From Scybalousia_A sp052170555 (GTDB taxonomy: Bacteria; Bacteroidota; Bacteroidia; Bacteroidales; P3): DNA of 64,000 nucleotides. Of the stretch, positions 27,361 to 37,213 are shown piece by piece. The stretch covers positions 1 through 64,000 of the forward strand of contig JBQNAI010000005.1 of the NCBI GenBank assembly GCA_052170555.1, given 5' to 3'. The position numbers were made by a program, and so were the translations under genes. The notes below the pieces were generated by a model that did not search any database, had not been told where the DNA came from, and was given only the letters and a program-made list of their open reading frames with translations. The stretch's first letter is position 1; every line of letters starts with the position of its first letter.

Positions 27361-28566
27361 TCAGAAAAAACCTTTGATTAGATTGACAATATCTCTTGCT
27401 ACCTCTTCTTTGCTCTTCAATGGAAATTTTTTTATACTATCCATCCTATCTACTACTGTAATCTTATTGGTATCTACTTCAAAACCCGCTCCTTCATCAC
27501 GCAAAGAGTTAAGGATAATTAAGTCCAAATTCTTTTTTTCGCGTTTTATTTTGGCATTTTCCAATTCGTTGTCCGTCTCAAGTGCAAATCCTACAAGAAC
27601 TTGTGACGAGGTTTTACGACGACCTAATTCTGCCAAAATATCCTTGGTCTGTACGAGATTCAATTGAAGATTATCTTTTGTCTTTTTCATTTTGCCCGAG
27701 TACTTTTCAAGAGGAGTATAGTCAGATACTGCAGCTGCACAAATAATTACAGAAGAATTATGAGCAACATTCAATGTTGCATCATACATCTCCGATGCAG
27801 ATTCAACCTTTTGTACACTCAGTAATTCGTGTTGAGGAATATTCACACTAACAGGTCCTAATATAAGATTAACTTTAGAACCCCTTTGGAGAAACTCATT
27901 AGTCAAGGCAATACCCATACGTCCCGATGAACTATTTGATATAAATCTTACACTATCTATTCGTTCCCTTGTCGGACCTGCAGTAATCGTTACAACTTTA
28001 TCAACGAAATCCATTTTATTCCCAAAAAAAATCTCAATGTCTGCAACAATTTCTTCAGGTTCTTTCATACGTCCTTTACCGGATGTACCACATGCCAAAA
28101 ATCCTCTTTCACTATCTATTATCCTTACGCCATCTTGTCGTAACAATTCCAAATTTCGCTGAATAGCTTTACTGAAATACATAGCGGAATTCATTGAAGG
28201 ACATATAAAAATGGGCTTTTGACATGCAAGAAGCGTTGTGGTAAGGACATCATCTGCAATACCACAGGCATACTTACTAATAACATTCGCCGTAGCAGGA
28301 GCAACAATCAAACAATCTGCCCATTGTGATAAAGCAATATGTTCAGTAGTACTTCCCTCCCACTCATTGAACATATCTTTATACACCCTATTGCCGCTAA
28401 GCGTTTGTAAAGTCAAAGGAGTTATAAATTCCAATGCATTTTTTGTAGCAACAACCCTCACGTCAGCCCCTTTCTTTACCAATAATCTGATAAGGATAGG
28501 CACTTTGCAAGATGCAATACCACCACTTACACCAACAAGAATATTTTTGCCCTTTATAACAGACAT
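27361..28566 (-). CDS. coaBC: Bifunctional phosphopantothenoylcysteine decarboxylase / synthase
   Basis: Makes 4'-phosphopantetheine from 4'-phosphopantothenate in coenzyme A synthesis. 401 residues with both domains. CoaC, residues 1 to about 185: KGKNILVGVSGGIASCKVPI, ATANVISKYACGIADDVLTT, the PSMNSAMY motif and the active-site cysteine in FLACGTSGKGRM. CoaB follows: VVTITAGPTRERIDSVRFIS and NSSSGRMG. The PSMNSAM form replaces the usual PAMN; the asparagine needed for decarboxylation is kept. It lies in the bamD-rpoZ-coaBC operon. Confidence 0.96.
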   Translation of the reverse strand: MSVIKGKNILVGVSGGIASCKVPILIRLLVKKGADVRVVATKNALEFITPLTLQTLSGNRVYKDMFNEWEGSTTEHIALSQWADCLIVAPATANVISKYACGIADDVLTTTLLACQKPIFICPSMNSAMYFSKAIQRNLELLRQDGVRIIDSERGFLACGTSGKGRMKEPEEIVADIEIFFGNKMDFVDKVVTITAGPTRERIDSVRFISNSSSGRMGIALTNEFLQRGSKVNLILGPVSVNIPQHELLSVQKVESASEMYDATLNVAHNSSVIICAAAVSDYTPLEKYSGKMKKTKDNLQLNLVQTKDILAELGRRKTSSQVLVGFALETDNELENAKIKREKKNLDLIILNSLRDEGAGFEVDTNKITVVDRMDSIKKFPLKSKEEVARDIVNLIKGFF

Positions 28567-28587
28567 TAACTTAGATGTAGGGAGTTG

Positions 28588-28947
28588 TTATCCCTTCAAT
28601 TTAGTAGGAATTGTCAATAAGTTGCCGTGTTCCAACACATCATTTCTATAAGCCAACAAGTCATCCTGATATTCCTTAATAGCAATCAAATAAGGTTTCG
28701 GCAATTGCTCGTAGTATCTAGAAACCTCTATCTGTTCTTTGTTTTCAAAAGTTTCCTCTGCTCCACTATCGTCCAATTTGAACGTTTCAATTTTATCATG
28801 TAATTCTTTTTTCATTTCACTTGCAATCTGGTCTGCTCGTTTTGATAACATAGAAACCGTTTCATACACATTGGTCGTCACATTACTGAAATCATTCAGA
28901 TTTCTTGTTTTGATGCTGGTATCAGCCTTAATTTTTTTATAATCCAT
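28588..28947 (-). CDS. rpoZ: RNA polymerase omega subunit, Bacteroidota type
   Basis: 119 residues. The core NVYETVSMLSKRADQIASEM is the Rpb6/omega motif that clamps the C-terminal tail of beta'. Bacteroidota omega is longer than the E. coli protein and ends with a region like YYEQLPKPYLIAIKEYQDDL, seen here. It is 58 bp from the bamD stop and 21 bp before coaBC, the usual order in this phylum. Confidence 0.88.
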   Translation of the reverse strand: MDYKKIKADTSIKTRNLNDFSNVTTNVYETVSMLSKRADQIASEMKKELHDKIETFKLDDSGAEETFENKEQIEVSRYYEQLPKPYLIAIKEYQDDLLAYRNDVLEHGNLLTIPTKLKG

Positions 28948-29005
28948 TCTAAATTTAACCTTATATTTAACGAATTAATGTTTGTATTACAACAATTTAT
29001 TCCAA

Positions 29006-29833
29006 TTATTTGTCTTTTATCTGAGTTTTTGCGTAATCATATTTTATTTTTAAGTCAGATACTTTATCTTTATCCGTAAACTGCTCGAATAAAGTTTGGT
29101 AACGTTCATAATCAAGTATCATATTCTGCCATCGTTCTTTCTGTTTATTTTCCACAGATCCATAGGCATAATGGTAATCTGCCAAAACAATATAATACAT
29201 GGCATTTTGACGATATTCTGTTCGGTCGGAATATTTATTAATAAAATCTTTAAGAGCTACAGAGGCAGCTTGATACTGACCGACCTTGTAATAATTATAT
29301 GCGTTTGTATAATCTTTTTTTATAATCTTCAATCGCATATCGTCCAAATACTTATTAGCATCCTTAACTCTCTCTGCATTTGGATATTTATTAATATAAT
29401 CTTGAAAGGCTTTCATGCTTTCCAACGTAAGCGTCTGGTCAAGATAATATTCCGGAGATTCTTTATATTTACAATAGGCACTAAGAAACAAAGCTTCCTC
29501 AGCCTTAGGAGAATATGGAAACCAACGTACAAAATTTTCAAACTGATAACCGGCATCATAATATTGACCGCTCTGCATCAAACTCTTGCCATAGTACATA
29601 TTAACTTCTTCTGCTCTTTCTCGCCCGCGAAAGTACATGATTAAGTTCTCAAACAACTGATTCGCCCGATAGTAATCTCCGTTTTCATAGGATTTTACCG
29701 CAATCTCATATTTTTTTTCATTATCATTGCTTTTAAGTAGTTGTTTATGAGAATTTCTACATGAAATCACAAAAGACATTACACATAGCACTATCAATAA
29801 TATACTCCATCTATGGATTATCTTACTAATCAT
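29006..29833 (-). CDS. bamD: Outer membrane assembly lipoprotein BamD
   Basis: 275 residues with a lipoprotein signal peptide (WSILLIVLCVMSFVISC, Cys25). Five TPR-like helix pairs follow (YEIAVKSYENGDYYRANQLF, YYDAGYQFENFVRWFPYSPK, ESMKAFQDYINKYPNAERV). BamD works with BamA to insert beta-barrel proteins into the outer membrane. This is the best ribosome site in the window: AGGAGGAGAG 8 nt before the ATG. A -7 element TAATTTTG lies at 29875-29882 (minus), so bamD probably leads the operon. Confidence 0.9.
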   Translation of the reverse strand: MISKIIHRWSILLIVLCVMSFVISCRNSHKQLLKSNDNEKKYEIAVKSYENGDYYRANQLFENLIMYFRGRERAEEVNMYYGKSLMQSGQYYDAGYQFENFVRWFPYSPKAEEALFLSAYCKYKESPEYYLDQTLTLESMKAFQDYINKYPNAERVKDANKYLDDMRLKIIKKDYTNAYNYYKVGQYQAASVALKDFINKYSDRTEYRQNAMYYIVLADYHYAYGSVENKQKERWQNMILDYERYQTLFEQFTDKDKVSDLKIKYDYAKTQIKDK

Positions 29834-29996
29834 TGTATTTCTCTCCTCCTATATACTCTTTGATAAACAGTTTGCAAAATTAAGAAAATTCTATTACTTA
29901 ACGAAATAAACAACAATATATTTTATCTTTTTCATTTTTTGTTTTGTTCTTACCATTTCTAACATAGGTGAATTAACTCGCCCATTCATCATATTG

Positions 29997-30061
29997 AAGT
30001 CACACTTTAATTTTTTAATGTGTGACAATAAAAAATTCTTTCTTGACATTGAAACTTTAAA
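29997..30061. repeat. Interspersed repeat copy 7 (A-A'-B)
   Basis: AGTCACACTTTAATTTTTTA followed by ATGTGTGAC: the arms are GTCACAC/GTGTGAC instead of GTCCCAC/GTGGGAC, a compensated change. Then AATTCTTTCTTGACATTGA. It lies in the divergent gap 29834-30230; nothing else is recognisable beyond the bamD -7 element. Confidence 0.85.
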
Positions 30062-30230
30062 ATACGTAATAAATAAATTCTCTTTAAGAATGAGCTTGGT
30101 AATATATGGTTCGTATCTTAAAAATTTTGAAACAAAGCTACAAAACTGTAATTTTATTTTGTTGTATTACAATAAAATATTTTTTTTTTAGTTGTTAGAT
30201 ATGTCTTTGTAATGTAATTTTTTTTGAATA

Positions 30231-31730
30231 ATGAAGAAAGTTTTCTTAATATCTATATCAATAATTGTCTTATGTCTAATTTGCTTAACTTCTTGTTTGG
30301 ATGAGGAGAAATATTCAAAAGACAGTTCCATAAAACTACAATTTTCTTCAGATACAATAAGTTTTGATACAATATTCACTACCATAGGCTCAGTAACTAA
30401 AAAAGTATGTATTTTCAATCCTGAAAATAATGCTATAAAATTGGACTTCATCACATTAGGTTCTGGAAGAAATTCTTATTACAGGCTGAATGTGGATGGA
30501 GATACTTCAATAGTCGCTCGTGACGTTGTAATAGAAGCAAAAGACTCCATATTTGTGTTTATCAGAGTGGAACTTAACCCAAACAATAAGTCAAACCCAA
30601 TGTTGGTAGAAGACTCTATAATCTGTTCTTTTAATGGAAAAATTCAATCAATTCTCTTGATGGCTTATGGACAAGACGCCTATTACCACAAACCAACCCA
30701 CATATTGCAAGCAGGAGAACAAACAATATCCTATTCATTAGCAAATGAAGGATCTGATCAGGCTGGTGTTGTTGTAAATGGCAAAGATATTACATGGAAA
30801 AACGACAAACCACACGTGGTAATAGGTACTTGTGTGGTTGATAGTGCTTTTACCCTCAATTTAACTAACAACACTAAAATATATATGGGTAATAATGCTG
30901 ATTTTTGGGTATATAAGGATGGAACATTGAATGCTAATGGTACAACAACAAATCCTATTATTTTCCAGTCAATACGCATACAAGACAGATATGCAACCAT
31001 TCCGGGACAGTGGGGAAAAATTTGGTTATGGGCCGGAAGTAAAAACAATCAATTGAGCAATGTATTCATTAAAAATGCAACTATTGCTCTCCTTGTTGAT
31101 ACTTGCGTAAATGATAATCCCACTGTAAAAATTAGAAATACAAGAATTGAAAATTGTTCTTTACATGGTCTCTATTCTCGGGGAGCTCACATATATGCAG
31201 AGAATCTTTTGGTACAGAATACGGGATCTTATACGGTAGCTTTGACAATTGGGGGTAGTTATGAATTTATTGGTTGTACGTTTGCTAATTTTTGGTCATA
31301 TAACTCTACACGAAAAGACGCAACTTTGTTATTAAATGATTGGTATGAGACAAAAGATAAAAATATTCAAGCAAGAAAAATCAACAAATGCAATTTTCAC
31401 AATACAATAATATATGGTTCACTTTTTGAAAATGAATTAGAGTTGAATCTACTGACAAATAACGGCAGTAGATATTATTTCGATCATTGTTTGATCAAAA
31501 CTTCATTGTTAAAGAATAACAATAAAAATGTCGTTTCTTGTATTTTCAATAAAGACCCTAAATTCAAAGATATTACTTCAGGAGATTTATATCTTGAAGA
31601 TACATCTCCAGCCATCGGTACTGGTAATGGAGTATACAACTCTATTGTGCCCAATGATATTTTTGGTGTTCATCGTTTGGATCCTCCATGCATTGGTGCT
31701 ATTGAGAATAAAAACAGAATTCATATCTAA
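30231..31730 (+). CDS. Lipoprotein with right-handed beta-helix
   Basis: 499 residues. Lipoprotein signal peptide (SIIVLCLICLTSC, Cys23). After an Ig-like N-terminal part, the repeats (FIKNATIALLVDTC, KIRNTRIENCSLHGLYSRGA, YAENLLVQNTGSYTVALTIG) look like a parallel beta-helix. The end, PAIGTGNGVYNSIVPNDIFG, is typical of choice-of-anchor-like Bacteroidetes surface proteins. It is probably outer-membrane exposed. Substrate and role are unknown; no SusC/D pair lies beside it. Confidence 0.75.
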   Translation: MKKVFLISISIIVLCLICLTSCLDEEKYSKDSSIKLQFSSDTISFDTIFTTIGSVTKKVCIFNPENNAIKLDFITLGSGRNSYYRLNVDGDTSIVARDVVIEAKDSIFVFIRVELNPNNKSNPMLVEDSIICSFNGKIQSILLMAYGQDAYYHKPTHILQAGEQTISYSLANEGSDQAGVVVNGKDITWKNDKPHVVIGTCVVDSAFTLNLTNNTKIYMGNNADFWVYKDGTLNANGTTTNPIIFQSIRIQDRYATIPGQWGKIWLWAGSKNNQLSNVFIKNATIALLVDTCVNDNPTVKIRNTRIENCSLHGLYSRGAHIYAENLLVQNTGSYTVALTIGGSYEFIGCTFANFWSYNSTRKDATLLLNDWYETKDKNIQARKINKCNFHNTIIYGSLFENELELNLLTNNGSRYYFDHCLIKTSLLKNNNKNVVSCIFNKDPKFKDITSGDLYLEDTSPAIGTGNGVYNSIVPNDIFGVHRLDPPCIGAIENKNRIHI

Positions 31731-31862
31731 CTACAGCAAAAGTTTTCGTCATGTTCATGCTATTGTTTTTCAAAAAAAATGTAATTTTGCAAGTGCTTTT
31801 GAGATGCAGTGGCGTTTCAATACAGTGAATAATACCAAGAATATATTTAATTTTTATTTTTT

Positions 31863-34571
31863 ATGACCAAGAAATATGTTTACTCCTTTGGAAATATGCA
31901 GGCAGAAGGTGATGCGTCTATGAAAAATCTGCTAGGGGGGAAAGGTGCTAATCTTGCACAGATGTGTCTTTTACAACTTCCAGTTCCCGCCGGTTTAACC
32001 ATAACAACAGAATGTTGTACGGATTATTATGCTAACAACTGCTCACTTCCTAATGGTTTGATGAATGAAGTTTGGGCTGGCATGGATAAAATTGGAGATA
32101 TTATGGGGGCCAAATTTGGAGACAAGGAGAATCCTTTGCTAGTTTCTTGTCGTTCGGGAGCTCGTATCTCTATGCCTGGTATGATGGACACCGTTCTAAA
32201 TATTGGATTGTCAAGTGATACTATTCCCGGTCTTATTGCTCAAACTCAAAATGAACGTTTCGTTTATGACTCTTACAGACGTTTGATTATGATGTACGCT
32301 GACGTTGTGATGGAGAAAGCGGAAGGAAGGGAGCCTGTACAAGAAAAAGGTATCCGCAAACTTTTAGACGATTATCTTGAAGACTACAAAAAGCAACACA
32401 AATACAAATCTGATACAGAGCTAACCAGTCAAGATCTTCAGTATATAGCAAACAAATTTAAGCAAATTATAAAAAAGGAATTGAAAGTTGAATTCCCTGA
32501 TAATGCAAATGAACAATTGGAAGGGGGTATTAAGGCTGTCTTTAAATCATGGATGGGAGACAAAGCTGTATCCTATCGGCGTATAGAGAAGATTCCAGAA
32601 AATTGGGGGACTGCTGTGAATGTCCAAGCTATGGTTTTCGGGAATATGGGGGAAGATTCTGCAACCGGGGTTGCTTTTACAAGAGACCCAGCCACGGGAG
32701 ATAACGAATTTTACGGAGAATGGTTGATTAACGCACAAGGAGAAGACGTGGTTGCAGGTATTCGTACCCCTAATCCATTGAATGATACAACTAAAAATGC
32801 ACATAACAAACATCTTATATCACTACAGGAAACTATGCCGGAGGTCTACGAAAACCTGTGTAATGTTCGTCACATCTTAGAAACATACTATCACGATATG
32901 TTGGATATTGAATTTACTATTCAGCATAAAATTTTATACATGTTGCAATGTCGTGTAGGCAAACGTACCGGAACAGCTGCCGTTAAGATGTCCGTAGACA
33001 TGCTTTCAGAAGGTCTAATAGACAAAAAGACTGCTATATGTCGTGTAAGCACAAATCAACTTGATGAATTGTTACATCCTGTTTTGGACATCACTGATGA
33101 GAAAACAAAAGAGGTAATAGGACATGGACTACCCGCAGGACCCGGTGGTGTTTGTGGTAAAATAGCAATGAGTTCAAGAGAAGCGATGCGTCTTAACGAC
33201 ATTGGTGAAACTGCCATATTAGTTCGTGAAGAAACCAACCCGGAAGATGTGGAAGGCATGCAAGCCTGCGGTGGTATATTGACTGCTCGTGGAGGTATGA
33301 CCTCACATGCTGCTTTGGTTGCAAGAGGATGGGGTAAGTGTTGTATAGTTGGCTCAGAAGATTTGTCCATTATGGGATCCCATGTTGTAAAAATCGGTAA
33401 CAAAATATTTAAAGAAGGCGATACTATTTCGCTTAATGGTTCTAAAGGTTATGTTTATGAAGGTACTATTAAGATGGTATCCCCTACGGATTCTCCCCTA
33501 TTCAAACAATTTATGTCTTTGGTAGATGATATCAAAACGATTGGAGTTGAAACTAATGCTGATAATCCTACAGACACTCAACAGGCACTTGACTTCGGAG
33601 CAAAAGGGATAGGATTATTCAGAATAGAACATATGTTCTACGGAAAAGACTCTGAAGTACCCCTTGCAATTATGAGAAAGATAATCTTATCCGATACAAC
33701 CGAAGACAGACGTTCATATCTTTATACATTACTACCCTATATGAGAGAATCGGTAAAAGCAACTCTAAAAATAATGAGTGGCAATTCCGTAACAATACGT
33801 TTAATGGACCCTCCGCTACATGAATTTACTCCAAAGGATGAAGCACAACAAAAAATCATTGCAAGAGATTTGAAAATATCTGTTTTGGAATTGCAAGATA
33901 GAATTACAGCCTTACAAGAAGTCAATCCTATGATGGGTATTCGTGGTGTAAGGTTAGGAATTTTATATCCAGAAATATCTAAGATTCAATTCCGTGCGTT
34001 ATTTGAGGCATATTGTGAGGTGAAGACTGAGGGCTTTGACCCAATCCTAGAAATAATGATACCTTTAACTATATCTGTTGAAGAATTAAAACATCAAAAA
34101 AAACTATGTGATTATATCCATGCAAAAGTTGAAGAAGAAAGACAAATGAAAATTTCATACAAGTTTGGAACAATGATAGAGGTACCGCGTGCCACTATGG
34201 CAGCAGATGAAATTGCTAAAGTAACTGACTTTTTCTCTTTTGGTACTAATGACTTAACACAAATGACTTTTGGATTTTCAAGAGACGATGTTAATTTGAT
34301 TCTAGCAACTTATACCGAACAAAAAATACTTCCTAACGATCCTTTTCAAACTATTGACAAAGACGGTGTGGGTTTGTTGGTTGAACGTGCTATTCGCCAT
34401 GGTAGGGAATCAAATCCGAAACTGAGAATAGGAGTATGTGGTGAACATGGAGGAGATGGGGAAAGTGTGAAATTCTTCTATAAATGTGGTGTTGATTATG
34501 TTTCATGTTCTCCATACAGAGTGCCATTGGCAAGATTGGCTGCTGCACAAGCTGCTATTGAACAGAAATAA
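31863..34571 (+). CDS. ppdK: Pyruvate, phosphate dikinase
   Basis: Interconverts pyruvate, ATP and phosphate with PEP, AMP and PPi; in anaerobes it often runs towards pyruvate and ATP. 902 residues, full length. An N-terminal ATP-grasp domain (LLGGKGANLAQM, SCRSGARISMPGMMDTVLNI) leads to the phospho-His domain with GGMTSHAALVARGWGKCCIV, His near residue 480. The PEP/pyruvate barrel shows GIGLFRIEHMFYG and FSFGTNDLTQMTFGFSRDD, with the catalytic cysteine in RIGVCGEHGGDGESVKFF. Transcribed alone; terminator at 34612-34639. Confidence 0.97.
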   Translation: MTKKYVYSFGNMQAEGDASMKNLLGGKGANLAQMCLLQLPVPAGLTITTECCTDYYANNCSLPNGLMNEVWAGMDKIGDIMGAKFGDKENPLLVSCRSGARISMPGMMDTVLNIGLSSDTIPGLIAQTQNERFVYDSYRRLIMMYADVVMEKAEGREPVQEKGIRKLLDDYLEDYKKQHKYKSDTELTSQDLQYIANKFKQIIKKELKVEFPDNANEQLEGGIKAVFKSWMGDKAVSYRRIEKIPENWGTAVNVQAMVFGNMGEDSATGVAFTRDPATGDNEFYGEWLINAQGEDVVAGIRTPNPLNDTTKNAHNKHLISLQETMPEVYENLCNVRHILETYYHDMLDIEFTIQHKILYMLQCRVGKRTGTAAVKMSVDMLSEGLIDKKTAICRVSTNQLDELLHPVLDITDEKTKEVIGHGLPAGPGGVCGKIAMSSREAMRLNDIGETAILVREETNPEDVEGMQACGGILTARGGMTSHAALVARGWGKCCIVGSEDLSIMGSHVVKIGNKIFKEGDTISLNGSKGYVYEGTIKMVSPTDSPLFKQFMSLVDDIKTIGVETNADNPTDTQQALDFGAKGIGLFRIEHMFYGKDSEVPLAIMRKIILSDTTEDRRSYLYTLLPYMRESVKATLKIMSGNSVTIRLMDPPLHEFTPKDEAQQKIIARDLKISVLELQDRITALQEVNPMMGIRGVRLGILYPEISKIQFRALFEAYCEVKTEGFDPILEIMIPLTISVEELKHQKKLCDYIHAKVEEERQMKISYKFGTMIEVPRATMAADEIAKVTDFFSFGTNDLTQMTFGFSRDDVNLILATYTEQKILPNDPFQTIDKDGVGLLVERAIRHGRESNPKLRIGVCGEHGGDGESVKFFYKCGVDYVSCSPYRVPLARLAAAQAAIEQK

Positions 34572-34611
34572 AGATTGTATTTTCTTTATTTTTTTCATAT
34601 CTTTGACAATG

Positions 34612-34639
34612 AAACAGACTGTAAATTTACAGTCTGTTT
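34612..34639 (+). terminator. Terminator of ppdK
   Basis: AAACAGACTGTAAA is directly followed by its complement TTTACAGTCTGTTT, then TATTTTT. It begins 40 nt after the ppdK stop. Confidence 0.7.
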
Positions 34640-34724
34640 TATTTTTCTAGCACTAAATAATTTACCTAAAAGAGTCATAGATACATTTTGAGTACATAGA
34701 AATACATCATAGGAAATCGCTGAA

Positions 34725-34781
34725 ATAAAGTCTGACATCAGTAGAGTAAAGTCTGACTTTGGTAAAATAATGTCAGAGTTT
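34725..34781. repeat. Interspersed repeat copy 8 (divergent A-A-A')
   Basis: AAAGTCTGACATCAG, GTAAAGTCTGACTTT and ATAATGTCAGAGTTT. GTCTGAC replaces GTCCCAC throughout, and GTCAGA can pair with TCTGAC. This is the only copy in a convergent gap (ppdK and the permease gene). Confidence 0.65.
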
Positions 34782-34828
34782 ATTTCATTTGTATATCATA
34801 ATAAAATGATTGTTCACTGTATCATATT

Positions 34829-35905
34829 TTATTTTACTCTAATTCTAGGATCTAACACAGCATATAGAATATCTGTTATTATATTTATTATCACTAATAA
34901 AACGCATATCACAAGCAATGCACCCATTACTAGTGGAAAATCATATTTCTCCAAACTATCTACTATTACTACTCCAATACCTTTCCAATCAAATATATAT
35001 TCTACAAAAACTGCTCCCGCAATAAGTGAGGCAAACCAACCGCTAACAGCCGTTATCACAGGATTAAGTGCATTTTTCAAAGCGTGTCTCCAAATTATTT
35101 GACGATTATTAAGTCCCTTCGCTCTAGCTGTACGAATATAATCCTGCGAATAAACATCCAATAGAGTAGCTTTAGTCAATTCGGTAATAACCGCCAAAGG
35201 ACGTATTCCCAATGTAAGAGATGGTAAGATAAGATTTTTCAAACATAGGTGTTCCCCGATACCTAAATCATCCACTACATATAACGAACCAAACATACTT
35301 AATCCAGTATACTTACTGAGAACAAATGCAAAAAACCAAGCTATAATTATGGCAGCAAAAAAAGATGGTAAAGACATACCTACTGATGTTATCAATTGTA
35401 TAACTCTGTCTAACCAACTATTAGCATAAAGCGAAGAAATACTACCTAATATTACTCCTATGAGAGAAGCAAACAAAATAGAGGAAAGAGCCAAGATTAT
35501 AGTATTTGGAAAAGCCTGTGCCAAAATGTCTGATACATTATTTTTACTTTGATAAGATCGTCTAAGATATGGGTACTTCAACACTACACAATTACTCCCT
35601 ATCCTAATAAGTGTAGTAGTTGATGTGTATTTTGAAGTATCTAAAAAAAAGTTACTTGAAGTTATTGTACTGTGGAAAGATATGGGAGAAAGATCATTAA
35701 GATAATTCAGATATTGAACACTCATGGGTTTATCCAATCCCAAGTCTTTGTGAATCATATCCACACTTTTTTTGTCTGCTCTTTGACCTAACATCATTCT
35801 TGCAGGATCACCAGGTAGAATATTGAACAAACAAAATACTAATGTTACGACTCCAAAAACTACTAATAGTCCATAACTTATTTTTTTAAGTATATAATTT
35901 AACAT
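34829..35905 (-). CDS. ABC transporter permease, DppB/OppB type
   Basis: 358 residues with six hydrophobic helices and the DppB pattern: KKISYGLLVVFGVVTLVFCL and NILPGDPARMMLGQRADKKS at the start, and the EAA loop DYIRTARAKGLNNRQIIWRH near residue 265. It would form half of a peptide importer's membrane channel. No DppC, ATPase or binding protein is next to it; a binding protein lies at 57.7-59.4 kb. The gene starts 2 bp after the DoxX-like gene, so it is read in that operon. Confidence 0.85.
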   Translation of the reverse strand: MLNYILKKISYGLLVVFGVVTLVFCLFNILPGDPARMMLGQRADKKSVDMIHKDLGLDKPMSVQYLNYLNDLSPISFHSTITSSNFFLDTSKYTSTTTLIRIGSNCVVLKYPYLRRSYQSKNNVSDILAQAFPNTIILALSSILFASLIGVILGSISSLYANSWLDRVIQLITSVGMSLPSFFAAIIIAWFFAFVLSKYTGLSMFGSLYVVDDLGIGEHLCLKNLILPSLTLGIRPLAVITELTKATLLDVYSQDYIRTARAKGLNNRQIIWRHALKNALNPVITAVSGWFASLIAGAVFVEYIFDWKGIGVVIVDSLEKYDFPLVMGALLVICVLLVIINIITDILYAVLDPRIRVK

Positions 35906-35907
35906 TT

Positions 35908-37035
35908 TTATTTAGGAAGTGATCGCCATGCCCATTTATTTGCCACTTTTGTATCCTTAATCTGAATAACTGATGGATTATTTCTCACCATTGCCTCAAT
36001 AGCTTTATCGTCACACGAATAAATAGAATAATCTGTCAAATTATATTTTTCAATAAATGAATACCACATATCTTGTGTGGAAGCAGTAATAACTATCACC
36101 CTTTCGCCTCTATCAAACTTATTTTTCAAAAAACTAATAGCCCTCTTCATCCCTTTATCACTTACCCTACTCAAATCAACGGCAACAAGAATATACAAAG
36201 AAGAAGTTGTATCACTCAAAAGTTCCAAACTCTCATCCTCATTTGACTGGTAGGCAAGTAAACTAAAACCATCGGCTTTAATTTCATTGGGATTGGAATA
36301 ACGAGACTTGATAAAAGTCCAGTGCAGTTGAAAATCAATATCTTTTTGACTCTCTTGCATCAACTCGTCCATAGAAAACTCTTTCATTTCCCCGCTAACA
36401 TTATTTTTATATGTAGCAAATGTTACAACAGGTGCCTGTTCGCTTTTCTTAGGAGCCATTTTATTACCAATTTTCCAAGGACGAAAATCTATTATTGGTT
36501 CATACATTATATTTCTCACACCAAAAATCAAAATCAATACTGTAAACACACTAACAGTAAGCCAATTTTTAGGATTTGATAGTCGCTGTGGTTTATTAAT
36601 ATCAGTAATAAATATGCCAAAAAGTAGTATATCTAAAGCAATGTTTTTGAAAAAAGTTTGCCAGTTTGTTAACTTAACGGCGTCTCCAAAACAACCGCAA
36701 TCAGATACATTATTTGTCAATGCATCTATCAAAGTTGTTACCGTAAAGAATAACATAAAAGCAGTAGCTACCCACTTATTTATATTGTTATATACATGCA
36801 ATAAAATAGTTACTCCTATAAGAAATTCGGCACAACACAAAAAAATACTGAGTATCACTGGCAATGTGGGTATCACATGTAATAGCCCATCAAATCCAAA
36901 GACGTTAATATACTCTTCAATCTTATATGCCGTCCCCATAGGATCTACTGATTTTACAAAACCACTAAATATAAAGACTCCTCCAAAAATAAATCTTAAT
37001 ATATGATTTATAATATTTTTTGTTTGCGTATTCAT
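35908..37035 (-). CDS. DoxX/MauE-like membrane protein (BT_3928-type family)
   Basis: 375 residues. Four helices at the N-terminus form a DoxX/MauE-like domain (IINHILRFIFGGVFIFSGFV) with the conserved DCGCFGD loop near residue 115. After a fifth segment near 165, a soluble domain with a thioredoxin-like pattern (SLYILVAVDLSRVSD, ERVIVITASTQDMWY) follows. It probably handles redox or quinone-linked chemistry in the envelope. In Bacteroidales it usually follows DUF1599, as here; tpiA, often the next gene, is replaced by the permease. Function unknown. Confidence 0.8.
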   Translation of the reverse strand: MNTQTKNIINHILRFIFGGVFIFSGFVKSVDPMGTAYKIEEYINVFGFDGLLHVIPTLPVILSIFLCCAEFLIGVTILLHVYNNINKWVATAFMLFFTVTTLIDALTNNVSDCGCFGDAVKLTNWQTFFKNIALDILLFGIFITDINKPQRLSNPKNWLTVSVFTVLILIFGVRNIMYEPIIDFRPWKIGNKMAPKKSEQAPVVTFATYKNNVSGEMKEFSMDELMQESQKDIDFQLHWTFIKSRYSNPNEIKADGFSLLAYQSNEDESLELLSDTTSSLYILVAVDLSRVSDKGMKRAISFLKNKFDRGERVIVITASTQDMWYSFIEKYNLTDYSIYSCDDKAIEAMVRNNPSVIQIKDTKVANKWAWRSLPK

Positions 37036-37090
37036 TTTTACTTTTGTATTTAATTTTTATTATTTTCTATCTATCAAAATAAAAAGTTAA

Positions 37091-37170
37091 TCAAAAAAGT
37101 TATTTTTCGAAAAGAGTAAATTCTTTTTTGAAAATAATTTTTCCTTTCGCCACTTTATTTTAGTCACTTA
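37091..37170. repeat. Interspersed repeat copy 9 (degenerate B-A)
   Basis: TTTTTCGAAAAGAGTAAATT, TTCTTTTTTGAAAATAATTT and CGCCACTTTATTTTAGTCA. The B tail is clear and A is reduced to GCCACTTTAT. It lies between DUF1599 and the DoxX-like gene, both on the minus strand. Confidence 0.65.
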
Positions 37171-37213
37171 ACTTATTAGTATTTTTATGTGTGCTATTAT
37201 TATTCGTAATCCT

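Noticed and set aside
32547..33403. Minus-strand frames opposite ppdK
   Set aside because: They overlap conserved ppdK coding sequence and show no family features.
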